From: Bettongia penicillata ogilbyi
Taxonomy: Eukaryota; Chordata; Mammalia; Diprotodontia; Potoroidae
Assembly (NCBI GenBank): GCA_023548195.1
Contig: JAJHZJ010000269.1
Location: forward strand, 434,001 to 498,000
Direction: 5' to 3'
DNA length: 64,000 nucleotides
The notes under the pieces were generated by a model. That model made no database searches, was not told the origin of the DNA, and was given only the letters and a program-made list of their open reading frames with translations. Shown here piece by piece: positions 11,946-23,046 of the stretch (position 1 is the first letter of the stretch; each line of letters begins with the position of its first letter). Made by a program: the position numbers and the translations under genes.

Positions 11946-12409
11946 TTTTGTTGAAGGCACCACCACCCTTCTAGAGTATTGGGAATATAATGTCATTATT
12001 GTCATGGATGCATCACTGTCTCTCAGCCAACTTATAGATCAACTCTAGCATCTGGCATATTCTCATCACTCATAGATGGTTTTGCTTTAATATATAGACT
12101 TAAGAGGGTTCAGTATACAAAACAAAGTAAATGTAAAAGAATATGGAACTTACAAGACAGTTATGTAATCAATATTTTCTAAAAGGAGATACTGATAATA
12201 TGAAAAATAGTCAGAGAAGAAGGTTGAAACAAGTCTGGTTTATTGTGGGATAAGGTGAACAGAGAATATTGTTCTTGTACTCTAGAAGAAATGGGACTAT
12301 TTCTCATATATCATAGCATATCATGGTGTATCATATCATAGTGTATCAGATAATATATCATCCTATATTTCCTAATCAGAATGTAAGAAATTTTTTGGTA
12401 AGAATCATT
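11946..12409. other. Unassigned sequence
   Basis: No gene or recognised repeat. There are short ATATCAT-rich runs near 12300-12370. Confidence 0.5.
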
Positions 12410-12700
12410 TCAATATGCCTTTCTGTATATATACACTTATATACATACAGGCATATGCATACATACACATACAAACACAAATACACACTTAAGTACACAT
12501 ATATGTACAAATATGTGCATAAGTTATGAATAAAGCACACATGCGTATATGCATATGTATACACATATATATATACAATATACATGTGCATACTCATGTG
12601 TGCATGAATCCATTTGTGTGTGTATACACATATATATACATATACATGTGTGTGTGTATATATATATTTATATGTATATATATGCACATGCCTTTGTATG
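12410..12700. repeat. Alternating purine-pyrimidine TA/CA microsatellite block
   Basis: Mixed (TA)n, (CA)n and (TG)n with CATATG units. Open frames on both strands are Tyr/His/Ile/Cys-rich artefacts of the repeat. Confidence 0.9.
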
Positions 12701-12740
12701 TGTGTGATGTCCAAGATCTAGCCAAGTGCCTTCCAGAAGG

Positions 12741-13826
12741 GAGACACTGAGTAATTCCTGTTGATTAACTGATTGATGAGAAGTCATTGGGTTTTTTTCC
12801 ACATAGAAATACAAGTCAGCATTACCATGCTGTAAACAATGGTACATATAAGAAACAAAGAGGAATATGGAAAGATACATATTAACTAAAACAAAGGGAA
12901 GTATGTAGAACCAATAAAAAAAAAACATAGAGATTGATTAAAACAATGTAGAAATAACAACACAAACAAAAATCAACACCAAATAATGCAAAATTATAAT
13001 GACAACACAAAATATTTGTGGAAAGGTACACACACTTGTTATTGTAGAGCCAAGGGAGAAAGTATATAGATCTCTCCCAGATATTTTGCTTTATATCTTA
13101 GTTAGTTAAGATAGCCCTGCCATTTTTTTGTGATTTTTGCCGTTTATTACAGTGACAATTCTATGTAAAGGAGTAAAACAAGTCAATCAATGGAAAATAA
13201 AGCTGTGTTAAAAGAATACACACACATATGTGCACGCATGCACACATGTATTTTGAAAAATAAAAGAAGTTATAAATTTTAGACTTGATGCTGACTATAG
13301 CTACTTGTGAAAATTTAGTAATCACTTTCCTAATGAAGCATAGGGAGTTCAGCAAATGATCTCTAAGTTTCCTTCCAGCTGTAGTATTTTACAAGTCAAG
13401 CATGCATTTAAATTTTGACCTATTTCTCTCTTTTTATTCCTTTTTCAATGCCCTCTAGTTCTGCTTATTTATGCATTTGCTTCACATTGAGCATGACAAA
13501 AAAAAATATAACTGTTTCAAAGTAGTTCCTGTTGTTATTTTGCAGAAACGTCTAATTGGAGCTTGTTAAGGAGTAGAGATCTAAGCAATTTGGGGGCTTT
13601 AGATGAAGTGGAGATTATTGCCATCTATGCCATATACAATTCCAAGTACCATGGAGAATTGTCTATATTTAGCATGGGTGAAGAATCCAGAGTTCTCAGG
13701 CATGTTTGATCAAAAGGGAAGCCATTTAATTATGAATCTTAACTTAAGGCTCACATTAAAAAACAAAAACAATCTGTCTATAACCTGCAGATTTGCGATT
13801 GAAAATACTGGGGAAAAACACACTAC
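12741..13826. other. Unassigned sequence
   Basis: No gene seen. It contains A-rich runs (12910-13000) and a short CA run near 13210. The open frame at 13603 runs into the HAL1 tail and has no recognisable motif. Confidence 0.5.
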
Positions 13827-16461
13827 TGATTTTTTTTTAAATTTATTTATTTATTTAACTTTTTACATTCATTTTTACAAAACTTTGGGTTCCAAATTTT
13901 CTCCCCATTTATCCCCTCCCCCCACCCCAATACACCAAGCATTCTAATTTTCCCCTATCCCCAATCTGCCCTCCCTTCTATCATCCCTCCCTTCTCTTGT
14001 CCCCATCTTCTCTTTTGTCCTGTAGGGCCAGATGAGTTTCTATTCCCCATTAACTATATTTCTTATTTCCTAGTAGCAAGAACAATACTCAACAGTTGTT
14101 CCTAGAACATTGAGTTCCAAATTCTCCCCATCCTTCCCTCCCCACCCATTCCCTTTGGGAAGGCAGGCAATTCAATATAGGCCCTATCTGTGTAGTTTTG
14201 CAAATGACTTTGATAACAGTGGTGTCGTATAAGACTAACTGTATTTCCCTCCCTCCTATTCTGCCCCCCATTGTTTCTATTCTGTCTTTTGATCCTGTCC
14301 CTCCCCAAGAGTGTTGACCTCAAATTGCTCCCTTCTTCCATTGCCCTCCCTTCCATCATCCCTCCCTCCCTGCTTATCTCTTTCTTCCCCATTTTCCTGT
14401 ACTGTAAGATAGGTTTTCATACCAAAATGAGTGTGCATTTTACTCCTTCCTTTAGTCGAATGTGATGAGGGCAAACTTCATGTTTTTTTCTCAGCTCTCC
14501 TCTTTTTCCCTCCACTAAAAAGTTTCCTGCTTGCCTCTTGAATGAGATATAATTAACCTCATTCCATTTCACCCTCTCTCCTCCCACTACATTTCTCTCT
14601 CACCATTTACCTTAATTTCTTTTAAGATATGGTCCCATCCTATTCAATTCACTCTGTGCTCTCTGTCTCTGTGTGTGCATGCTTGTGTGTATGTGTGTGC
14701 ATGCACACATGTACATGTGTGTGTGCATGTGTATGTGTGTACATCTGTGTGTGGTCCCACCAACCACCCAGATACTGAAACCTTTTAAGAATTACAAATA
14801 TTGTCTGTCCATGTAGGAATGTAAACAGTTCACCTTTGGTAAGTCCCTTATGACTTCCCTTTGCTTTTTACTATTTCATGCTTCTTCTCATTCTTGTGTT
14901 TGAAAGTCAAATTTTCTTTTCAGCTCTGACCTTGAATGCTTGAAAGTCCTCGATTTCATTGAAAGACCATATTTTCCCCCGAAGTATTATACTCAGTTTT
15001 GCTGGGTAGATGATACTTGGTTTGAGTGCTTGTTCCTTTGACTTCTGGAATATCCTTTTCCATACCCTTCGATCCCTTAATGTAGAAGCTGCTAGATCTT
15101 GTGTTATCCTGATTTTATTTCCAGAATACTAGAATTGTTTCTTTCTAGCTGGTTGCAATATTTTCTCCTTGACATGAGAACTCTGGAATTTTGCCACAAT
15201 GTTCCTAGGAGTTTCTCTTTTTGGATCTCTTTCAGGTGGTGATCAATGGATTCTTTAAATACTTATTTTACCCTCTGGTTCTAGAATCTCAGGGCAGTTT
15301 TCCTTGATAATTTCATGAAAGATGATGTCTAGGCTCTTTTTTTGATCATGGCTTTCAGGTAGTCCCATAATTTTTAAATTGTGTCTCCTGGATCTATTTT
15401 CCAGGTCAGTTGTTTTTTCCAATGGAATATTTCACATTCTCTTCCATTTTTTCATTCTATTGGTTTTGTTTTATGATTTCTTGGTTTCTCAGAAAGTCAT
15501 TAGACTCCATCTGTTCCATTCTAATTTTGAGAGAACTATTATCTTCAGTGAGCTTTTGAACCTCTTTTTCCATTTGGATAATTCTGATTTTGAAAGCATT
15601 CTTCTCCTCATTGGCTCTTTGAACCTCTTTTGCCAATTGACTGAGTCTATTTTTCAAGGTGCTACTTTCTTCAGCATTTTTTTGGGTCTCCTTTACCAAG
15701 ATATTGACCCGTTTTTCATGCTTTTCTTGCATCTCTCTCATTTCTCTTCCCAGTTTTTCCTCCACCAGTCTAACTTGATTTTCAAAATCCTTTGTGAGCT
15801 CTTCCATGGCCTGAGTCCACCGGACATCCACCTCGAATGTCTGTGATAGAGAGGCCCCGACCTCCACATCTTTCTCCGATGGTAGGCATTGGATTTCGTC
15901 ATCAGAAATGATGGGGGGAAGGAACATCTCTTACCCAATAAAGTAGCTCTCCATGGTCTTATTCTGTTTCCTTTTTCTGGACATTTTCCCAGCCAGTTAC
16001 CTGACTTCTGAGATTCCTCTCCACCCCTGCCTAGATCTGCCCAGCTAGTGCTTGGGGTCTGAGATTCAAATGCTGCTTCCCAGTCTCAAGGCTATCCTCA
16101 GTGGGAATGGCTGCTATTCAATGTGAGCTTAAGTTCTGGTTCTTGGGTGGGGGTAAGGCCACCTCCCAGGGCCAGTTCCCTCAGGGGCTTTATGCAGAGA
16201 CCTTCAGTGATGGAGCAGGTGGAGGCAGGACTGCCTCCCAGGCTCAACTCCCTCAGGGGATTTATGCAGAGTCCTGAACTTCTGCCTGCTGCTCTGGGAG
16301 TCCCGGGCTGCCACTGCTGCCTCTGCCGCTGCCTCTGCTGCTCCCTCTGCCGCTGCCTCCCGAGGGGGCCCGAGCCACGGAGACACCCTGCTCCCCTCTC
16401 GGCCAGCCCAGACGTCTCTCTCACTGACCTCTAGCATCTGTGGGTGGAGGGACCTATGTTC
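13827..16461 (-). mobile_element. HAL1 copy C, minus strand, 5'-truncated
   Basis: Read on the minus strand: partial 5'UTR (from 16461), ORF1 (15984-14876), TG/CA spacer (14755-14660), purine-rich 3' region, and a 3' end at about 13830 behind a T-run. The 5'UTR is complete only from the CCCTCCACCCACAG motif onward, so about 300 bases of the leader are missing. A ~70-bp leader segment is duplicated in tandem (see findings). No ORF2 is present. Confidence 0.9.
14876..15984 (-). pseudogene. L1-type ORF1, broken, HAL1 copy C
   Basis: The start is in the same context as the copy at 45354. A 156-codon frame (15927-15457) preserves the coiled coil, including QMEKEVQKLTEDNSSLKIRM. Frameshifts beyond this split the RRM-like and C-terminal parts into short pieces. 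Normal length in this family is about 370 codons. Confidence 0.85.
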
Positions 16462-17215
16462 AAAGGACAAACAAACTGCACATCCCCTTTGATCCAGCAA
16501 CATGACCAGTTCTGTATCCCTAAGAGATCACAAAAATGGGAAAAGGACAGACATGTGGAAGAGTATTTGTATTACCTATTTTTGTGGTGGCCAGCAATTG
16601 AAAAATGAAGGATTCCCATCTATTGGGGAATGGCTGAAGAAATTGTGGTACATGAATGGAATACTATTATTCCATAAGTAATGTCAAACAGGCAGATTTC
16701 AGAAAAAACTTGGAAAGACTTACATGAACTGATGTTGAGTAGAACTGATGTTCTACCCAAATGAGTAGAACCAGAAGTATGTTGTACACAGTAACAGGAA
16801 CATTTTGCAGTGGTCATTTTTGATAGACTTGAGTCTTCTCAGCAACACAAAGATCTAAGACAGTTCCCCAGGGCTAATGATGTAAAATGCTATCCATGTT
16901 CAGAAAAAAAGAACTCTGGAGTCCGAATGCAGAAAAAAGCATGTGATTTTTCTCTGTCTCTGTCTCTCTCTCTCTCACTCTGTCTCTATCTCTCTCTCTG
17001 TCTGTCTCTGTCTCTGTCTCTCTCTCTCTCATTTCTGCTTCCTTGCGGTTTTGCTCTTTGTTTCTAATTCTAACATGACTATTGTGGAAATATGGTTATA
17101 GATTATAACAAATTACATGTCATATTGGGGAGGGGAGAGCTGTGGGAAAGGGAGGAAATTTGGAACTAAAAATCTTGTTGAAGTAAAAGTTGAAAAAGAA
17201 AAACAAATATTTTGA
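16462..17215 (+). mobile_element. L1 3'-end fragment
   Basis: It begins within the ORF2 C-terminal coding (…CCTTTGATCCAGCAAC…) and contains the conserved TTGGGGAATGGCTGAAGAAA stretch. It ends with GGAAATTTGGAACTAAAAAT and an A-rich tail. The same order occurs at 30.5-31.2 kb and, reversed, at 57.1-57.9 kb. It starts exactly where HAL1 copy C stops. A CT repeat lies at about 16955-17035. Confidence 0.8.
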
Positions 17216-17894
17216 AAAGTGTAGACAATTTTTAGGCTACCAAATCAATAAAGAAAAGCTTCACAGTCCTAGAAACAAAACAATTCCCAAATCGTAAGCT
17301 ACTGTCAGTATCCCACAATATTTAACATCTGCCATGTTAAATGACTGGGAGCTTGGAATAGTATGTGGAAACCTAAAAGGTCTGAAATTACAAGCAAAAA
17401 TAACCTATCCAGGAAAACTTAGTGTAATTCTACTTAGGGGAATAAATGGCTATGTAATGAAATAGAAGACTTTCAAACATTTCAGATGAAAAGATCAGAG
17501 TTAAATTGAATGTTTTAATATCACATTTTAAACTCAAATAAAAAATTAAAATGAAATTTTAAAAAATTAATTAAAATTCAATAATGTTAGAATGCTTAGA
17601 TTTCTATATGTGAAGCTAATAATATAACATTTAAGAATTTTATCCTTACTAGGGCTGATTTAAGGTAGGTAAAAAAGTTGAAGAAAGTGCTTGAAGCTGA
17701 GTCTCATATAAACTGGTTCAAAAAGGGAAATATACACACAATTGAATATGCATATATACATTCACAATTGGACATGGAAATCTATCTTACACAAGATGGA
17801 AGTAGGAGGGGAAGAGAATAGGAGAAAAAGGTTTGCAAAGTGAGAAAAGAAAGGATGGAATAAGGGAGGCAGTAGTCAGAAGCAAAAGAGACTA

Positions 17895-18070
17895 TAACAA
17901 AAGAGAGAGAAAGAGAGAGAGAGAGTGAGAGAGAGAGAGAGAGACAGAGAGAGAGAGAAGGAGGGAAGGAGGGAGGGAGGGAGGGGAGGGGGTGAATGAG
18001 GAGGAGGAAGAGGAAGAAGCAGAAGAAAGAGGAGGGGGAGGGGGAAAGAGACAGGGAGAGAGAGAATGAG
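17895..18070 (+). repeat. GA-rich microsatellite
   Basis: (GA)n with GGGA and GGAA variants, in the purine-rich inter-ORF spacer of the old L1. The antisense Ser/Leu-rich frames are artefacts. Confidence 0.9.
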
Positions 18071-18388
18071 GAGAAGGAGAATAGAATATAGGGAAATTCA
18101 CAATTTAACAATCGTTAATGTGAAAGTGAATGAGATGAACTCACCCTTAAGACAGAAGTGGATATCAATAAATTAGAAATAAGAATCCAAAATTATCTGA
18201 CGGGAAGGGGGAGACACTGAAACAGAGAGACACACAGAGAAAGACAAAAGACTGAAGTAGACTCTATTATGCTTCACCAGAAGTAAAAATGGGCAGGGGT
18301 AGCAATCACAATCTCAAACAAAACAAAAGCAAAGCCAGAGTTAATGGAAAGAGACAAACAGGAAAGTTATTTCTTGCTAAAAAGGTCA

Positions 18389-18816
18389 TAATTATAATTT
18401 CAATGGGAAGACCTTTTCCATTCATTAATAGGTCCATGTGACCTACCTGGGTCACATGGAAGCTTGAATCACATGAGTCTATGGTAGAAGGAACTTGCTG
18501 AACAGGTGGGACAGGAAGGGTGGAACAGAGCTGAGAGGAAGTTAGAAAGTACTCAGAATTGAGGAATAGAGGATTCAGGCAGCCGACTGAATTTTTGTTT
18601 GTAAGAAAGCCTAACAAAGGGAAGGCTTAAGGACAGTGCTGGCATCTGCATTTTTATTATGCATAGATTTCTTGTTGCTATGATAGATTTGGCTTTCTGG
18701 TGTTTGAATAAGTGTTATTGTTCTGTCTTCCATGTGGTGAGTCTGCTGCATTTCTCCATTCAGAATTGCCCTAGCATATTCGTGCCTGAAATAAGAGCTG
18801 CAAATATTGCATGGGT
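18389..18816. mobile_element. Unidentified ~430-bp LTR-like insert, copy 1
   Basis: It interrupts L1 ORF2 homology exactly. The host target GCTAAAAAGGTCA (18376-18388) is duplicated in diverged form as GCTACAAAAGGTACA (18817-18831). Read on the plus strand it has an A/T-rich core near 18650 and a CTTTCTGGTGTTTGAATAA motif near 18690-18710, reminiscent of LTR polyadenylation regions. However, the 12-15 base target duplication is longer than the 4-6 bases usual for endogenous retroviruses. A second, inverted copy is at 21505-21915. I cannot name the family. Confidence 0.55.
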
Positions 18817-19544
18817 GCTACAAAAGGTACAAGTATGCAATGAAGTAATATCAATACTAAACATATAAGCACAAAATGAAATAGCTTACAAATTCTTAAA
18901 GGAAAAGTTAAATGAACTACAGGAGAAAATAGACAAACTATACTAGTGGGGAACTTCAACTTTCCCTTCTCAGAAGGGAAAAAAATCTGTGATTAAAGAT
19001 ATGATTAGGTAAATGTAACCAGGAAATAAATGAATAAGAAACAATTTAAGCTGTTCATGGCAGCTTCACAAAAATTGACCATGTATTAAGACATAAACCT
19101 TGCAACCCAGTGCAGGAAACAGAAACACTAAATGCACTTTTTTTTCTTCAGAGAGTAATGCCACAAGAATCACATTCAGTAAAGATCCATGAGTATCAAC
19201 TTTAAAAAAATGGAAAATAAGTAATTTAAATGAAAAGATTGAATGAGTCAAAGAATAAGTTACAAATACAATCAAATCTTTCATTATTGAGAATGAGAAC
19301 AATGAAACAACAAATCAAAATATGTGTGATGCAGTCAAAGCACAATCGAGGACAAGATTAATATCTTTAAACAAATATATCCAAAAACAGGGAGAAAGCC
19401 GTTCCATGAATTGGGCAAATTAATTGAGCAAATTTGAATTCTCAATTAAATTCCAAAATGGAAATATTGACAATCAGAGGAGAGAGTAATAAAACTGAAA
19501 TTAAAAGGAAATCATTGAATTAATTAATAAACCTAGGAACTGGC

Positions 19545-19584
<40 letters not shown>

Positions 19585-19605
19585 CACACACACATGCACA
19601 CACAA
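19545..19605 (+). repeat. (CA)n microsatellite
   Basis: A long uninterrupted CA tract followed by CATG-interrupted units, inside the old L1. Confidence 0.95.
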
Positions 19606-21039
19606 AAACAAACAAACATACAAATAAAGGATAAGTCATACATTTATTTGATCAAAAAATAAAAAGAGAAGAAAATCAAGTTATCAATAGTAAAAATAGA
19701 AAGAGTTAAAGTACCACCAAAATTGAAACGAAATTGAAGCAATTATTATGAGTTATTTTGCCCATCTATCTGCCAGTGCGTTTGACAATGTAATGGCTGA
19801 ATATTTACAAGAATAAACTAGCCAAATTAACAGTAGGGGAAATAGAATATTTATGTAACTCTATCTTATTAAAAAAAAAAAATTGAGCAAGCTATACATG
19901 AGCTCCGAAGTTACGAATGAGCTTACAAACTGAATTCTAGTAAATACTTAAGCAATTAATTTCATTACTATGCAGCATATTTCAGATAAGTAAAGAACTT
20001 CAACTAAATTCTTTTTGTGATAGAAATATTATTTTCATACTTAGACCTAGGTATAGGCAAAGAAGGAAAACTGTAAGACAATTTCACTAATGAATATAAA
20101 ATGTCATGTGATTATAACAATAGGTATAGGGCAAAAACCTTTTGTCAAACTACAACAGCGATTCCTATTAATAACACTAGAAAGCATAAGAATGAAAGGA
20201 CCCTTTCTTAAAATGATAACTCACATGTACCTAAAATGAACAACATACATTATCAATAAAGGAATAAACTTGTTGCTTTCCCAGTAAGTTGTGAGGGGAA
20301 ATAAGCATGTCTGTTATACCACTAATACTTCATATTTTATTAAAATATTGGCTATAGTTATAAAACAAGAAAAAAGAAATTGGAGGAATAAAAATAGGTA
20401 ATGAGGAAAAAAATTATGACCCTCGTAGTTGATATATGAGTAAGCTTAAGACACCCTAGAAAATGAGCTAAAAATAGTTAAACAATTAACAACTTTAACA
20501 AATTTGAAGAATATAAAATAGCCCACATAAATCACCAGGATTTCTACATACTTCCAGCAATAGCCCACAGTTGTGAAATAGTTTGGTTTCTTTGGAGAAC
20601 AATTTGAAACTACACAGCGATAGTGATAAAACTGTGCATACCTTTGAACCACCAAAACCCCTACTGAGTCGACATTCCAAAGAGATCAAATACAAAGGAA
20701 CAAAATCCATTTTTATGAAAATATTTTACAGCACCTCTTTTTGTGGTAGCAAAGAATTGGACATCAAGAGCATGTCCCATAAATTGGAGATTGACTGAAC
20801 AAAGTGTGGTATACAATTCTGGTCAAAGAAATGATAAACCAAACGGTTTCAGAAAAACCTTAGAAGATTTATATAAATATATGCAGTGAAATGAGCAGAA
20901 CTAGGAAAATGTCCTGCCCAGTAACAGCAATACCGTAAGGATGACCATCTGTGAAAAATTTGCCTTCTCCTATCAAGACAGTAATCCATGGCAATTACAA
21001 AGGACCCATGGTGAAAAAAAATACTATAGAAATTTGCCA

Positions 21040-21081
21040 TATGCATATGTGTGTATATATATTCTCCATATGCATGTGTGC

Positions 21082-21112
<31 letters not shown>

Positions 21113-21265
21113 GTCATGCACACACACATATACATATATATGTATACAAACATACACAGATATACATGTACAAATATATACACATGCACATATACATACG
21201 TATATACAAACATATACACACATACACACATGTACATATACATACACATGCATGTGTGTGCCTAT
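21040..21265. repeat. TA/CA microsatellite block
   Basis: Mixed alternating purine-pyrimidine units in the 3' region of the old L1. The large Tyr/His/Ile-rich frames on both strands (20849-21298) come from this repeat. Confidence 0.95.
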
Positions 21266-21504
21266 ATATGTATAGGAGAACTAGCGATCTCTGAGTGAAG
21301 TTTGCAGCGTACTTTTTTAAACTTTATTTTTCTTGCTTTGTCATGTAGCTTTTCTTTTACAACCTGGCTAATATGAAAATGTGTTCTGCATGGCTTTGCA
21401 TGTATAATTGCTATCATATTGCTTGCCTTCTCACAAAATCGGAAAACCTAGGAGGGAGGGTGTGTATTTCCAAGACAATATTCACAGTACTCGTGGTAAC
21501 TATG

Positions 21505-21915
21505 AACATACTTGCATAATTCTCAATCACAAAGTACAAAATACTCTCCCTATATAGAAGGCAGAAGAAAAATAATTGTTTACATAGGAGAAAGCCAAAT
21601 TCCAGAACCAGAAAACTAAATCCATTACAGTGACCAAGAAGTTAATAAACATTATCACAAAAGGGGACAAAGCCATTCCCAAGCCTGCTGGGGACTTCTC
21701 ACAAGCAAGCACTCAGGAGCCTGAGCCTCGCCATGCCTGCCTGCTTGAGTCCTCTCTGCTCTATTTCTACTGTGTTCACGCACTTCCTCCTGGTTCTGCT
21801 CTTCTGCTTATTCAGCAAACTCCTTCCACCACATGTGTCTTAGGTCTCCAGGTGATTCAAACAGGATGACATAGGCCTATTAATGAATGAGAAAGATCTT
21901 TCCATTTAAATTGCC
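21505..21915. mobile_element. Unidentified ~430-bp LTR-like insert, copy 2 (inverted)
   Basis: It matches the reverse complement of 18389-18816 in order: GAAGGCAGAA, GAAAGCCAAAT, TTCAGCAAACTCCTTCCACC and finally CCTATTAATGAATG. The copies differ by many substitutions and small indels, so both are old. Confidence 0.55.
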
Positions 21916-23040
21916 ATTACATGGAGTTAATATAAAACTCAATTTAAAAATAAATGATGTTAATTTTTTGGTGTCATTGTAAAATATATAATGAAATTAT
22001 AAACATATTAAAGAGAATAACATGCTGGACATTGCAGTAAATGCAGAGTCTTTTGTCAGTGAACTTATATTTCCCTCAGCTGACTTTCCTTTTAAAACAT
22101 ATTTATAATCTGGATAATAAAATATGAAAAGATGGATCCAGTTTTAACTTTCTTATCACTCTAAATTCTCTCTTTGTTACCTGTCCCTTTACCTTGGTTT
22201 AATATAAAAATATTTCAACTTTTTATCATACAATAACACCAAGATGGACTCATGTTTCTGATTTTTCTTGAGTGTTCCTAACCTTGAAAACAGGTCTAAT
22301 AAAAGTTCATTTTAATAGAGTTCTTTATCACTCACAAAGTGCTTTTTTTCTTCATAGTAGCCCTGTGTAGCTGCTGAAGATAATATCTCACATTTATAAC
22401 TGTACCTAATGTAAAATTCTGTGAAAATATCATCATATTTGATCTTCAAAACCACCTGGTTAGATAGATTATGTAAATCTTTCTTTTAGAGTTGAGAAAA
22501 TTAAAATTTAGAGATGTAAAAAATATAGAGCTCACACATTTTAAGTACTATTGTCAAGATACAGATGGTTTTCCTCATATTTCAGTCTCATTAACTACAT
22601 AATAAATCTGTATATTCAATTAATCAGAAGAAAACAGAATACCTACCACCTTTACTCTACAAAACTAGGTATACTCAATATGGAAAGTCACCAAGAAGAA
22701 CAGTTTTGACACTTGTATGGCATGAGAAAATCAGTAAGGTCATCTATTTTCCTCCATTTATTAGATTATTAGCAGTGGAACATGTATAGACATTTCTTCT
22801 ATATCTATTGTCTGAACATTTTTTATAGCCAAAATATTAATCATATCACTCTGTTATACATTGTAACTTAATCCATTAAGACATAGAGAATATTGTGGTA
22901 GAGAAAAATTGATGCAGGTCAACTTCATTACTGAAAAAAAAATAAGTGATAAATCTAATGAGGAAAGGATGAAAAATTCAATCAAATACAATGTCGTTTA
23001 TCATACACTTACAATCTAAACAAATGTTACGTGAGACACC
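21916..23040. other. Unassigned sequence with a MIR-like fragment
   Basis: No gene. About 22380-22540 contains TCATCATATTTGATCTTCAA…TTTTAGAGTTGAGAAAATTA, similar to the MIR-type core (…ATCTCATTTGATCCTCACAA…TTTACAGATGAGGAAAC…). The rest is unrecognised. Confidence 0.45.
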
Positions 23041-23046
23041 AAAACT

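Larger units (their letters stand above)
17220..21500 (+). mobile_element. Old L1, 5'-truncated, heavily decayed, interrupted
   Basis: The order is that of L1: ORF1 C-terminal domain (17230-17520, readable as …TYPGKLSVIL…), purine-rich inter-ORF spacer with (GA)n at 17895-18070, ORF2 endonuclease region (18280-19000), linker and early RT (19400-20100), then a jump near 20565 to the ORF2 C-terminus and 3' end. Many stops and indels. The endonuclease region is split by the repeat at 18389-18816. No protein can be made. Confidence 0.75.

Noticed and set aside
12323..12750. Frames of 68-112 codons around 12.3-12.75 kb
   Set aside because: Microsatellite artefacts in an alternating purine-pyrimidine block.
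13827..17215. HAL1 copy C and the adjoining L1 3' fragment as a single twin-primed insertion
   Set aside because: Each has its own 3' end (13830 and 17200), so they are separate insertions.
20849..21298. Long overlapping frames on both strands (up to 134 codons)
   Set aside because: They are translations of a TA/CA microsatellite; composition is Tyr/His/Ile/Val/Cys only and both strands are open for the same reason.
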